From: Pseudomonadota bacterium | GTDB lineage: Bacteria > Pseudomonadota > Gammaproteobacteria > Steroidobacterales > Steroidobacteraceae | Assembly (NCBI GenBank): GCA_023391815.1 | Contig: JAEWAF010000049.1 | Coordinates: 1 to 10,851, forward strand | Length of the DNA stretch: 10,851 bases | Direction: 5' to 3' | Shown: positions 1 through 5,421 of the stretch, piece by piece | Numbering within the stretch: the stretch's first letter is position 1 | Layout of the letters: every line of letters begins with the position of its first letter | Notes under the pieces: generated by a model | Database searches by the model: none | What the model saw: the letters and a program-made list of their open reading frames with translations, nothing else | What the model was told of the DNA's origin: nothing | Program-made: the position numbers and the translations under genes

Positions 1-946
1 CCCGCGGCCGTGCGCCCGCGGCGGGTGGCCCGCCCCCCCCCGCCTGTTTCTGTTGCGGCTCGCCCAGCGCTCGGGCCAGATCGGCCAGCAACGCCGCGAG
101 CTCGCCGGTCATCAAGGTAAAGTCGATATCGAATTGTTCGCCGGGGTTGGTCGATTCGCCTTCCGCGGGCGCATCCTTGTCGATCAGCAGGAATTCCACT
201 TTCTTCACGTGCAGCTTGTCGTTCAGCACGAACGACACGCGGTCCTTCCACGTGAGACCGAGGCGCGTAGCGAACATGCCGCCCGTGATCTGCGCGCGAA
301 TCTCTTTGCCGTCGAGCGGATGGCGCACGTAGCGAATCACGGGCTTGCTCTGATCCGCCGCCTGCAATTCGCAATCGTCGTCGATGGTGAAGGTAACCGG
401 CGCATCGCCCAGCGCCAGCCACGCGGTCATCGCGGACGAGGCTGACCGCTCGGTCTCGAGCAGCGTGACCTGCAAGCTGCCGAGCGTATCGCGCAACGTC
501 TCGACCAGCTCTTCGGCCTTGCCTTCGCTGGATGCATTGACGACCAGCCAGCCGTGCTCGGGATCGATCCAAGCATGCGTGATGCGTTTTCGCGTGAGTG
601 CGCGACCGCGCAGTTCTTCGGTGACGCGCATCTTCAGCTCGCGCATCTGGCGGCGGCCGACAGGGTAGCCCTGCTCCTTGGCGATTTCCTTGGCGCGCTC
701 GGTCGCCACCTGGCGAATGATCGAGCCGGGCAACAACTTCTGATCGACGCCGAGCGCAATCAAGTGCTGACCGTTGACCGTGTGGACGTAGCGCTCCAGG
801 TCGCTGGAGAACACCCAGCCCTTGCTCTGCATGTCGAAGCTGCCGCACGGCATGAGCGAGCGCGCGGCCAGCTTCTCCTCCAGCTCAGTCGCGGAGACAG
901 ACCAGTCGTCGGGCAGGCGATAGACGATGAGATTCTTGAACCACAT
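1..946 (-). CDS. rdgC: Recombination-associated protein RdgC (3' end outside window)
   Basis: RdgC is a nucleoid-associated protein that forms a ring around DNA and limits RecA-driven strand exchange. The frame begins MWFKNLIVYRL, the typical RdgC start, and remains open to the left edge, giving 315 codons against about 303 residues in E. coli. Family-like stretches include the IALGVDQKLLPGSIIRQ region (about residues 64-80), GYPVGRRQMRELK (about 97-109), the DGKEIRAQITGGMFATRLGLTW region (about 214-235) and FDIDFTLMTGELAALLADL (about 274-292). The fold seems complete by about residue 300. Beyond it lies a Gly/Pro/Ala/Arg-rich tail partly encoded by a run of nine C (33-41, plus strand), a place where length errors or slippage are plausible. 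No clear SD precedes the start, and the first 62 bases overlap the 3' end of the QueA-like frame. Identification by family recall is strong; the C-terminus is unseen. Confidence 0.93.
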   Translation of the reverse strand, partial: MWFKNLIVYRLPDDWSVSATELEEKLAARSLMPCGSFDMQSKGWVFSSDLERYVHTVNGQHLIALGVDQKLLPGSIIRQVATERAKEIAKEQGYPVGRRQMRELKMRVTEELRGRALTRKRITHAWIDPEHGWLVVNASSEGKAEELVETLRDTLGSLQVTLLETERSASSAMTAWLALGDAPVTFTIDDDCELQAADQSKPVIRYVRHPLDGKEIRAQITGGMFATRLGLTWKDRVSFVLNDKLHVKKVEFLLIDKDAPAEGESTNPGEQFDIDFTLMTGELAALLADLARALGEPQQKQAGGGGPPAAGARPR

Positions 947-2099
947 GGGCGGACGCCGGCGCAAAACGGCGGAGTATACGTGGCGCGCGCCGTCCGACCA
1001 GTCCTTGATTTTCCGGAAAATCTCCGGCCTCGATCCGGCTCACCGCCGGCCGCGAATAGCGGCGGCTATCGCGTTCAATCAACACGGAATCGCCAAATTC
1101 ATGGGTGCGGTAGCCGGCGCTCTCCAGGGCGTCATCCGCGCGGCGGAGCGTGGCTTTGTCGGCGAATGCCTGCAACAACTCGTAATGGCTGGTGCCGGGC
1201 TCGTGCGTGCCGGACAGGATCACGTCGACCACGCGGAGCGGCGTCTCCGATCCGATTCGGATGTTCGCGACACTCTCGCCGGCTGCGACCGAGCCGAATG
1301 TCGCGGCACTGTGCTCCAGGGCTCGCACGACCGTCGTGCCGATCGCGACGATCCGACGACCCTCGCATAGCGCGGCGGCAATCGCCTCTTCGGTGGCGAC
1401 GGGAATGCGATACGGCTCGTCGAACGGAAGCCATCGATCCAACGCCGGATCGCCCGTCGAGGAAATGCCCGCCGCGTGCGTGAGGGTGGCGAACTCGATG
1501 CCATGCGAATCGAAGTCCGCGAGCATCTGCCAGTTCAGCGCGAATCCGGCGGACGGCGGCTCATAAGCCATCGGCGTTGCTGCGATCGACGTCCAGACAT
1601 CCCATAGCGCGAGCGGGTCCTTCAAGTGAGCGTATTGAATCGGGCGACCATGCGTCGCGAGGCCACGCCACAACTCGTTCACCTCCGCCTCGAAGCGCAG
1701 CGCCAGCAATCGCGGATGATCGAGAACACGCTCGACGCGCGCGCTCAATGGACCGAGCTCGAGCTTGTCACCGGGTTCGAACGCCGGCGGCAACGGTCGA
1801 TCTTCGGTGCGTGTGTGATAGTCGCCCGGTCCGAAAGCGACGGCGATGAATCGCTGCACGTCACGATGAGCGAGCGACGGTTTGCCCGCGAGCCGCACTT
1901 CGATGCTTCGACCGGTGCGCGCGTGTATGCCATGGAGGCTCGCGGGCAGCGTTGCGGCATCATTCGCAATCACCAGATCGCCTGGACGCAAAAGCTTCAC
2001 CAGCTGCGCGCGAGGCGCGTGACGGATCGCGCCGTGCTCGTCGATATGTAACAAGCGCGCAGTGGACGGACGTTGAGCGGGATGATCGGCTGGAATCAT
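885..2099 (-). CDS. QueA-like S-adenosylmethionine:tRNA ribosyltransferase-isomerase paralogue
   Basis: Canonical QueA transfers and isomerises the ribosyl group of S-adenosylmethionine onto preQ1-tRNA in queuosine synthesis. Shared landmarks here are LRPGDLVIANDAATLPASLHG (37-57), PPSAGF (181-186), the RRIVAIGTTVVRALE block (248-262), VVDVILSGTHEPGTSHYELLQAFA (290-313) and EFGDSVLI (334-341). Signature residues differ: the usual PTAGLHF is PPSAGFAL, and LHVGAGTF is LTHAAGISS, so this belongs to a divergent subfamily whose substrate I cannot name. The start at 2099 is chosen because its ATG overlaps the dehydrogenase stop as ATGA, implying coupled translation; a longer frame begins at 2141. 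The family fold ends near residue 343. The remaining 61 residues are Arg/Pro-rich, overlap rdgC by 62 bases and may be read-through after loss of a stop: a TGA in the adjacent frame lies at 1040-1042. Length is 404 residues against about 356 for E. coli QueA. Confidence 0.85.
   Translation of the reverse strand: MIPADHPAQRPSTARLLHIDEHGAIRHAPRAQLVKLLRPGDLVIANDAATLPASLHGIHARTGRSIEVRLAGKPSLAHRDVQRFIAVAFGPGDYHTRTEDRPLPPAFEPGDKLELGPLSARVERVLDHPRLLALRFEAEVNELWRGLATHGRPIQYAHLKDPLALWDVWTSIAATPMAYEPPSAGFALNWQMLADFDSHGIEFATLTHAAGISSTGDPALDRWLPFDEPYRIPVATEEAIAAALCEGRRIVAIGTTVVRALEHSAATFGSVAAGESVANIRIGSETPLRVVDVILSGTHEPGTSHYELLQAFADKATLRRADDALESAGYRTHEFGDSVLIERDSRRYSRPAVSRIEAGDFPENQGLVGRRAPRILRRFAPASAHVVQESHRLSPARRLVCLRD
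973..1022 (-). promoter_or_regulatory. Candidate rdgC promoter with perfect 16-bp palindrome
   Basis: On the minus strand a TATACT hexamer (973-978) sits about 27 bases upstream of the rdgC ATG, a good position for a -10 box. About 29 bases further upstream is a perfect palindrome, GATTTTCCGGAAAATC (1007-1022). Both lie in the extra 3' part of the QueA-like frame, which has no counterpart in that family. I see no convincing -35 hexamer, so an activator or a weak promoter is possible. The palindrome is seen directly; its role as an operator is inference. Confidence 0.4.
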
Positions 2100-2830
2100 G
2101 AGGCATGTCTCAATGCCGGGCGGGCCGGCAGCAGGTCGCAAATGGCTTCCGCAAGCTCGCGGGCGGACTGCGCCGGCGATTTGAGCGTGGAAGGATCCGC
2201 GTCGGGCAAGGCAACGGCGTGCATCGGCGTGTCCATGTCGCCTGGATCGAGCGCAATGAATCGCACGCCCTGTGCGGACATCTCTTCATTCCACACGCGG
2301 GTCATGTGAGCTAGCGCTGCTTTGCTGGCGCCATAAGCACCCCATTGCGGATACGCGTTGACCGCCGCATCGCTGGAAATGTTCAACACCAGCGCGCCCT
2401 TTCCTTCGCGCGCCGACGCAGCGAGCGAACCGAGCAGCGCTTTGGTCAATCGAAACGGGCCGAGCACGTTTGTTACCAGCGCGCGCTCGAAGTCCTCGCA
2501 TTCAGTGTCACCGAGCACTGATAGCGGCACGGGGCCGAGATCGGACGCGTTGTTGACGAGCACATCGAGGCCGCCGAGCCGGCCGGTCACTTGCAACGCG
2601 ATACGGTGGATGTCGTGCTTGTTCGAAACATCGCCGACGATGCCGTGCGCGGCTTCTTCCGCTGCCACCGCGACAACACGCGATTGTGTGCGAGCGATCA
2701 GAGCAACCTGGGCTCCGCGCCGGGTCAGCTCTCCGACCAGCGCCAGGCCGAGCCCGGAAGTGCCACCGGTGATCGCCACTCGCACGCCCTGCAGATGGCG
2801 CGGAGTTTCGGACGGTCGTTGAGTTTGCAT
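2096..2830 (-). CDS. Short-chain dehydrogenase/reductase (classical SDR)
   Basis: A 244-residue NAD(P)-dependent oxidoreductase of the classical SDR type, cytoplasmic, substrate unknown. The Rossmann nucleotide loop is TGGTSGLG (21-28). The arginine after beta-2 (IARTQSR, 45-51) hints at NADP. NNAS (93-96) follows beta-4, N121 is the catalytic asparagine, NISSD (150-154) holds the catalytic serine, YGASK (166-170) holds the catalytic Tyr and Lys, and DPGDMDTPM (about 195-203) is the PG motif. All four catalytic positions are intact. A strong SD, AAGGAG, lies five bases upstream of the ATG. The stop overlaps the start of the QueA-like gene (ATGA), so the two are likely one operon and may act on related substrates, though nothing in the sequence names one. 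An XRE-cupin regulator is divergently placed. Confidence 0.92.
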   Translation of the reverse strand: MQTQRPSETPRHLQGVRVAITGGTSGLGLALVGELTRRGAQVALIARTQSRVVAVAAEEAAHGIVGDVSNKHDIHRIALQVTGRLGGLDVLVNNASDLGPVPLSVLGDTECEDFERALVTNVLGPFRLTKALLGSLAASAREGKGALVLNISSDAAVNAYPQWGAYGASKAALAHMTRVWNEEMSAQGVRFIALDPGDMDTPMHAVALPDADPSTLKSPAQSARELAEAICDLLPARPALRHAS

Positions 2831-2831
2831 A

Positions 2832-2864
2832 GGGTCTCCTTCGATGACAGCATCTTAGAGACCC
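2832..2864 (-). promoter_or_regulatory. 5'-leader inverted repeat overlapping the SDR ribosome binding site
   Basis: The arms GGGTCTC and GAGACCC are perfect 7-bp complements separated by 19 bases. In the minus-strand mRNA the 3' arm ends one base before the ATG and includes the GAG of the AAGGAG SD (2836-2841). If the stem forms, it would partly hide the SD. It could equally be a DNA operator, since two 7-bp arms in the leader suit a dimeric regulator. Confidence 0.4.
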
Positions 2865-3019
2865 GACGCGCTTCGCCAACGTCAGTGTCCAGTATATTGG
2901 CAAAGAGTCGCGTCGCCGGACACGGCGCCAGCTGAAGTCACCTTGGGTACATGCATACCCCGCCGCCCTCGGCGGCCAGGCGGCAAAAGTCGCGCCCTTT
3001 GAGATCCCGAGTAGTAACC
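2865..3019. promoter_or_regulatory. Divergent promoter region between SDR and XRE-cupin genes
   Basis: This region serves both divergent genes. Its only AT-rich spot is CCAGTATATTGG (2889-2900), a 12-base dyad with five of six pairs matching. It reads TATATT on the plus strand (2893-2898) and TATACT on the minus strand (2891-2896), so either could be a -10 box; no good -35 is visible for either. Wider arms GTGTCC (2885-2890) and GGACAC (2918-2923) enclose the sequence to its right. The dyad is a reasonable operator candidate for the adjacent XRE protein, but this is inference. Confidence 0.35.
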
Positions 3020-3589
3020 ATGGATAAGCCAGCGCTCGTCGCCGAACACCTCGCTCGTAACCTCGTCGCCTATCGCCAGGTGCGCAATCTCACTCAGGGC
3101 GCGCTGGCAAAGAGTGCCGACGTGCCGCGCTCGACCATCGCCAATCTCGAATCGAGCAACGGTAATCCGTCGCTCACGGTCTTGGTGAAGGTTGCCAACG
3201 CCTTGGGCGTGCCGCTCGATGAGCTGCTCGCATCGCCACGCGCGAAAGTTCGGAAGTGGTCGCGCGATGAACTGGCGTCTCAGAACGCGGGTCGCGGCAT
3301 CACGATCCGCTCGTTGATTCCCGAGCGGATGCCGGATGAAGTGCTGAACGTGATGGATTTCGCGCCGGGCGCATCGATGCGGGGCTCGCCCCATCTGCCC
3401 GGCACGCGTGAGTTTTTCACCTGCCTCTCAGGGCATGTGACGATCTTCGTCGCCGGCGATCGGTTCGATCTCGCCGCCGGCGATGTGCTCGCATTCCCCG
3501 GCAACGTGCCGCATTCGTATAAGAACACCGACGCGAGCAAGAGCGCGCAAGGCGTGTCGGCGGTGCTGCTCGCACGAGCAGGCGTATAG
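3020..3589 (+). CDS. XRE-family transcriptional regulator with C-terminal cupin domain
   Basis: A 189-residue one-component regulator: an N-terminal helix-turn-helix (about 13-70; core LTQGALAKSADVPRSTIANLE, 24-44) joined to a small-molecule-sensing cupin barrel (about 105-187). Cupin motif 1 is reduced to HLPGTREF (125-132, His and Glu retained), and motif 2 is GDVLAFPGNVPHSYKN (154-169, His165 retained), so metal or ligand binding is plausible. Members often control a neighbouring metabolic gene, and the divergent SDR operon is the obvious target. I chose ATG 3020 because the family normally begins a few residues before the first helix; the frame is open from ATG 2951, which would add 23 unrelated basic residues. 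The SD is weak in both cases (GAG at 3008-3010 for 3020). The ligand is unknown. Confidence 0.88.
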   Translation: MDKPALVAEHLARNLVAYRQVRNLTQGALAKSADVPRSTIANLESSNGNPSLTVLVKVANALGVPLDELLASPRAKVRKWSRDELASQNAGRGITIRSLIPERMPDEVLNVMDFAPGASMRGSPHLPGTREFFTCLSGHVTIFVAGDRFDLAAGDVLAFPGNVPHSYKNTDASKSAQGVSAVLLARAGV

Positions 3590-3651
3590 CGGGCGGCGAC
3601 TCGCGACGCTTCCTCTTCCAGAAAAAATTAAAACTAATCCTTCCCAAGAAG

Positions 3652-3669
3652 CGGCCGCGCTAGCGGCCG
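3652..3669. terminator. Hairpin between convergent XRE-cupin and oxidoreductase genes
   Basis: CGGCCGC and GCGGCCG form a perfect 7-bp GC stem around a 4-base loop, about 10 bases after the oxidoreductase stop and 60 bases after the cupin gene stop. In the minus direction a U-rich stretch (complement of 3621-3633) follows only after about 20 bases, and there is none in the plus direction, so it is not a canonical intrinsic terminator. Position and symmetry suit a bidirectional terminator of a convergent pair. Confidence 0.4.
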
Positions 3670-3678
3670 ATGTGTCGC

Positions 3679-4689
3679 TCACGCGTCCGCGACTTTGAGC
3701 ACCAGCTTGCCGAAGTTCTCGCCGCTGAACAGTTTCAGCAGCGTCTCGGGAAACGTTTCCAACCCCTCGACGATATCTTCGCGCGTCTTGAGCTGCCCGC
3801 TCTTCAGCCAGCCCGCCATCTCCCGCCCCGCCTCGGCGTAACGATCGGCGTAATCGAACACGACCATGCCGGTCATGCTGGCGCGATTGACCAGCAAAGA
3901 CATGTAGTTCGAGGGTCCCTTCATACCGGTGGTGTTGTTGTATTGTGAGATCGCCCCGCAGATCACGATGCGCGCCTTGCGCGCCAGCTGCGTGAGCACG
4001 ATATCGAGAATGTCGCCGCCGACATTGTCGAAATAAACATCGACGCCCTTGGGGCAATGCTGGCGCAGCGCCTTCTTCACATCCTCGGACTTGTAATCGA
4101 CCGCCGCATCGAAGCCGAGCGTCTGCGTGAGGTAGCCGCACTTCTGCTTGCCGCCCGCGATGCCGACGACCCGACACCCTTTGATCTTCGCGATCTGCCC
4201 GACAACCGAGCCGACCGCGCCCGCCGCGCCTGAAACTACGACGGTTTCGCCGGGCTGTGGCTTGCCGATGTCGAGCAGACCGAAATACGCCGTCATCCCG
4301 GGCATCCCGAGCGTGCCGAGATAAACCGGCAGCGGCGCGACAGCAGGATCGACTTTGCTCAGCCCCTTGCCATCGAGGGTCGCGTATTCCTGCACGCCGA
4401 GCGTGCCGTACACGAAATCGCCGGGACTGAATCTGGGATGTTTCGACTCGACGACTTTGCCGACACCGCCGGCACGCATGACTTCGCCGAGCTGCACCGG
4501 CGGAATATATGACTTGCCCTCGTTCATCCAGCCTCGCATCGCCGGATCGAGCGAAAGAAACAAAGTCTTCACCAGCACTTCGTCGTGGCCCGGCGCTCTG
4601 GCGGGCTCCTCGACGAAGTTGAAGTCGGTGCGCTTGACCGCGCCCACCGGCCTTGCTGCCAGACGGAACTGGTGATTGCGGAGAGTCAT
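3679..4689 (-). CDS. Zinc-independent NADP-dependent oxidoreductase (CurA / leukotriene B4 dehydrogenase-like MDR)
   Basis: A 336-residue medium-chain reductase that should reduce activated carbon-carbon double bonds with NADPH, as E. coli CurA and mammalian prostaglandin reductase do; the exact substrate is unknown. Landmarks are LSLDPAMRGWM (46-56), TLGMPGMTAYFGL (126-138), the nucleotide loop SGAAGAVGS (153-161), the NADP-phosphate segment AGGKQKC (178-184), FDNVGGD (220-226) and GAISQYN (245-251). Zinc ligands of classical alcohol dehydrogenases are absent, as expected. The start at 4689 gives the family N-terminus (MTLRNHQF) and has a GGAGG SD a few bases upstream; the frame stays open to 4821 but that would run through two hairpins and into the DUF3617 gene. 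The 5' leader has a striking inverted repeat covering the SD. Confidence 0.93.
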   Translation of the reverse strand: MTLRNHQFRLAARPVGAVKRTDFNFVEEPARAPGHDEVLVKTLFLSLDPAMRGWMNEGKSYIPPVQLGEVMRAGGVGKVVESKHPRFSPGDFVYGTLGVQEYATLDGKGLSKVDPAVAPLPVYLGTLGMPGMTAYFGLLDIGKPQPGETVVVSGAAGAVGSVVGQIAKIKGCRVVGIAGGKQKCGYLTQTLGFDAAVDYKSEDVKKALRQHCPKGVDVYFDNVGGDILDIVLTQLARKARIVICGAISQYNNTTGMKGPSNYMSLLVNRASMTGMVVFDYADRYAEAGREMAGWLKSGQLKTREDIVEGLETFPETLLKLFSGENFGKLVLKVADA

Positions 4690-4691
4690 GC

Positions 4692-4718
4692 TGCCTCCAG
4701 ACGTCGGTGCTGGAGGCA
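4692..4718 (-). promoter_or_regulatory. Perfect 9-bp inverted repeat masking the oxidoreductase SD
   Basis: TGCCTCCAG (4692-4700) and CTGGAGGCA (4710-4718) are perfect complements around a 9-base loop. In the minus-strand mRNA the stem ends two bases before the AUG and its 3' arm contains the GGAGG SD, so the folded form would block ribosome binding. It may be a translational switch (temperature, protein or ligand) or a DNA operator for a dimer. No known riboswitch class is recognised. Confidence 0.55.
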
Positions 4719-4732
4719 AGCATAAGGGATAT

Positions 4733-4752
4733 GGCCGCGAAAAATCGCGGCC
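4733..4752 (-). terminator. Hairpin downstream of the DUF3617 gene
   Basis: GGCCGCGA and TCGCGGCC form a perfect 8-bp stem around a 4-base loop (A on the plus strand, U in the minus-strand RNA), 16 bases after the DUF3617 stop. The following minus-strand sequence is only modestly U-rich. It would separate the DUF3617 transcript from the oxidoreductase gene and suggests the latter has its own promoter in the short remaining gap, where TATGCT (complement of 4720-4725) is a possible -10. Confidence 0.5.
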
Positions 4753-4768
4753 GGCGTGCAATGAAAGG

Positions 4769-5335
4769 TTATTCCTCGGCGTTCTCTTCGTCGTCGTTGC
4801 TGTCGTCGTTGTCTTCCTCATCGCCGCAGTCCGCGCCGAGCCAGCGGCCCTTGATCGTGCCTTTGATCACGAAGGCGTCCGGTCCGTCGCCGGCCTTCAG
4901 ATCGATCGTACCGTTCATGGTTTCGGGAGTCGGCGTATTCACTTTCAGCGTGCCCGAGCCCGCGGTCTTACCGGTGCACACCATGTGGATTTCCTGAGAG
5001 GTGCGCGTGGTGCGAACGATGGTCTGCTTGCAGTCCTCGGCGTTGGCGGATTTGAACGGCTTGTCCAGATCCTCCTGCGTGATGCATTCGCTGCTGGTCT
5101 CCGGCTCCGGCTCTTCCTGCGAAGCGGCTTTGAGATCCGCGATCATCTTGGCGCGCTGCTGCGGCGACATTTTGTCCAGCACCTCCTTGGGCAGCGGCGG
5201 TACCCCGCTGAAACGCATGATGGAGGTCATTTCCCACAAGCCGAGCTTGACGTTGAGCCGCTCGGGAGCCGCGGCACCCACACTCAGGGCGGTCATTGTC
5301 AGCGCCGCGACGGCGCTCGTTTTCAGCATGTTCAT
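4769..5335 (-). CDS. Secreted DUF3617-family protein with acidic C-terminal tail
   Basis: A 188-residue exported protein of unknown function. Residues 1-23 form a signal peptide (MNMLK then a hydrophobic Ala/Leu/Val core, likely cleaved near GAAA). The mature part has the family pattern GLWEMTS (32-38), SECITQEDL (82-90) and NGTIDLK (141-147). Four cysteines (84, 102, 120, 170) could pair in the periplasm. After GRWLGADC the chain ends in about 18 residues, nearly all Asp, Glu or Asn (171-188), encoded by a near-trinucleotide repeat; such a tail is not a core part of the family and might bind cations. The start at 5335 has only a weak SD; the next ATG, at 5329, is an equally possible start. 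The gene is divergent from ligD with an 83-base gap, and a hairpin follows it. Confidence 0.8.
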   Translation of the reverse strand: MNMLKTSAVAALTMTALSVGAAAPERLNVKLGLWEMTSIMRFSGVPPLPKEVLDKMSPQQRAKMIADLKAASQEEPEPETSSECITQEDLDKPFKSANAEDCKQTIVRTTRTSQEIHMVCTGKTAGSGTLKVNTPTPETMNGTIDLKAGDGPDAFVIKGTIKGRWLGADCGDEEDNDDSNDDEENAEE

Positions 5336-5409
5336 GGCGATCTCGAGTTAAGGAACGTGGTGTGCTCTCACAGCGTTTTGCGCTTACCGCCGACGATTGT
5401 TCACCGCTG

Positions 5410-5421
5410 AGGTGTGATGTG
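5410..5421 (+). promoter_or_regulatory. SD and GTG start that set the ligD N-terminus
   Basis: GAGGTG (5409-5414 region, ending just before TGAT) lies a few bases upstream of GTG at 5419-5421 in the ligD frame. The next in-frame ATG, at 5452, has no SD and would remove part of the conserved stretch LSRYRSMRDFTRTAEPSG that opens the phosphoesterase domain. The GTG is therefore preferred. The upstream in-frame extension to 5296 runs through the start of the divergent DUF3617 gene and is unlikely. Confidence 0.55.

Noticed and set aside
53..1483. Plus-strand open frames across rdgC and the QueA-like gene
   Set aside because: They are antisense to recognised families and show no motifs.
2951..3019. 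Upstream start for the XRE-cupin gene
   Set aside because: The 23 extra residues are Arg/Pro/Ser-rich, not part of the family, and lack a better SD.
3428..4723. Minus-strand open frame of 431 codons over the oxidoreductase and cupin genes
   Set aside because: It is another frame of the oxidoreductase DNA, Arg/Ser-rich, with no motifs, and runs antisense through the cupin domain.
4690..4821. N-terminal extension of the oxidoreductase to 4821
   Set aside because: The added residues are unlike the family, cross two hairpins and overlap the DUF3617 coding region; the 4689 start has a good SD.
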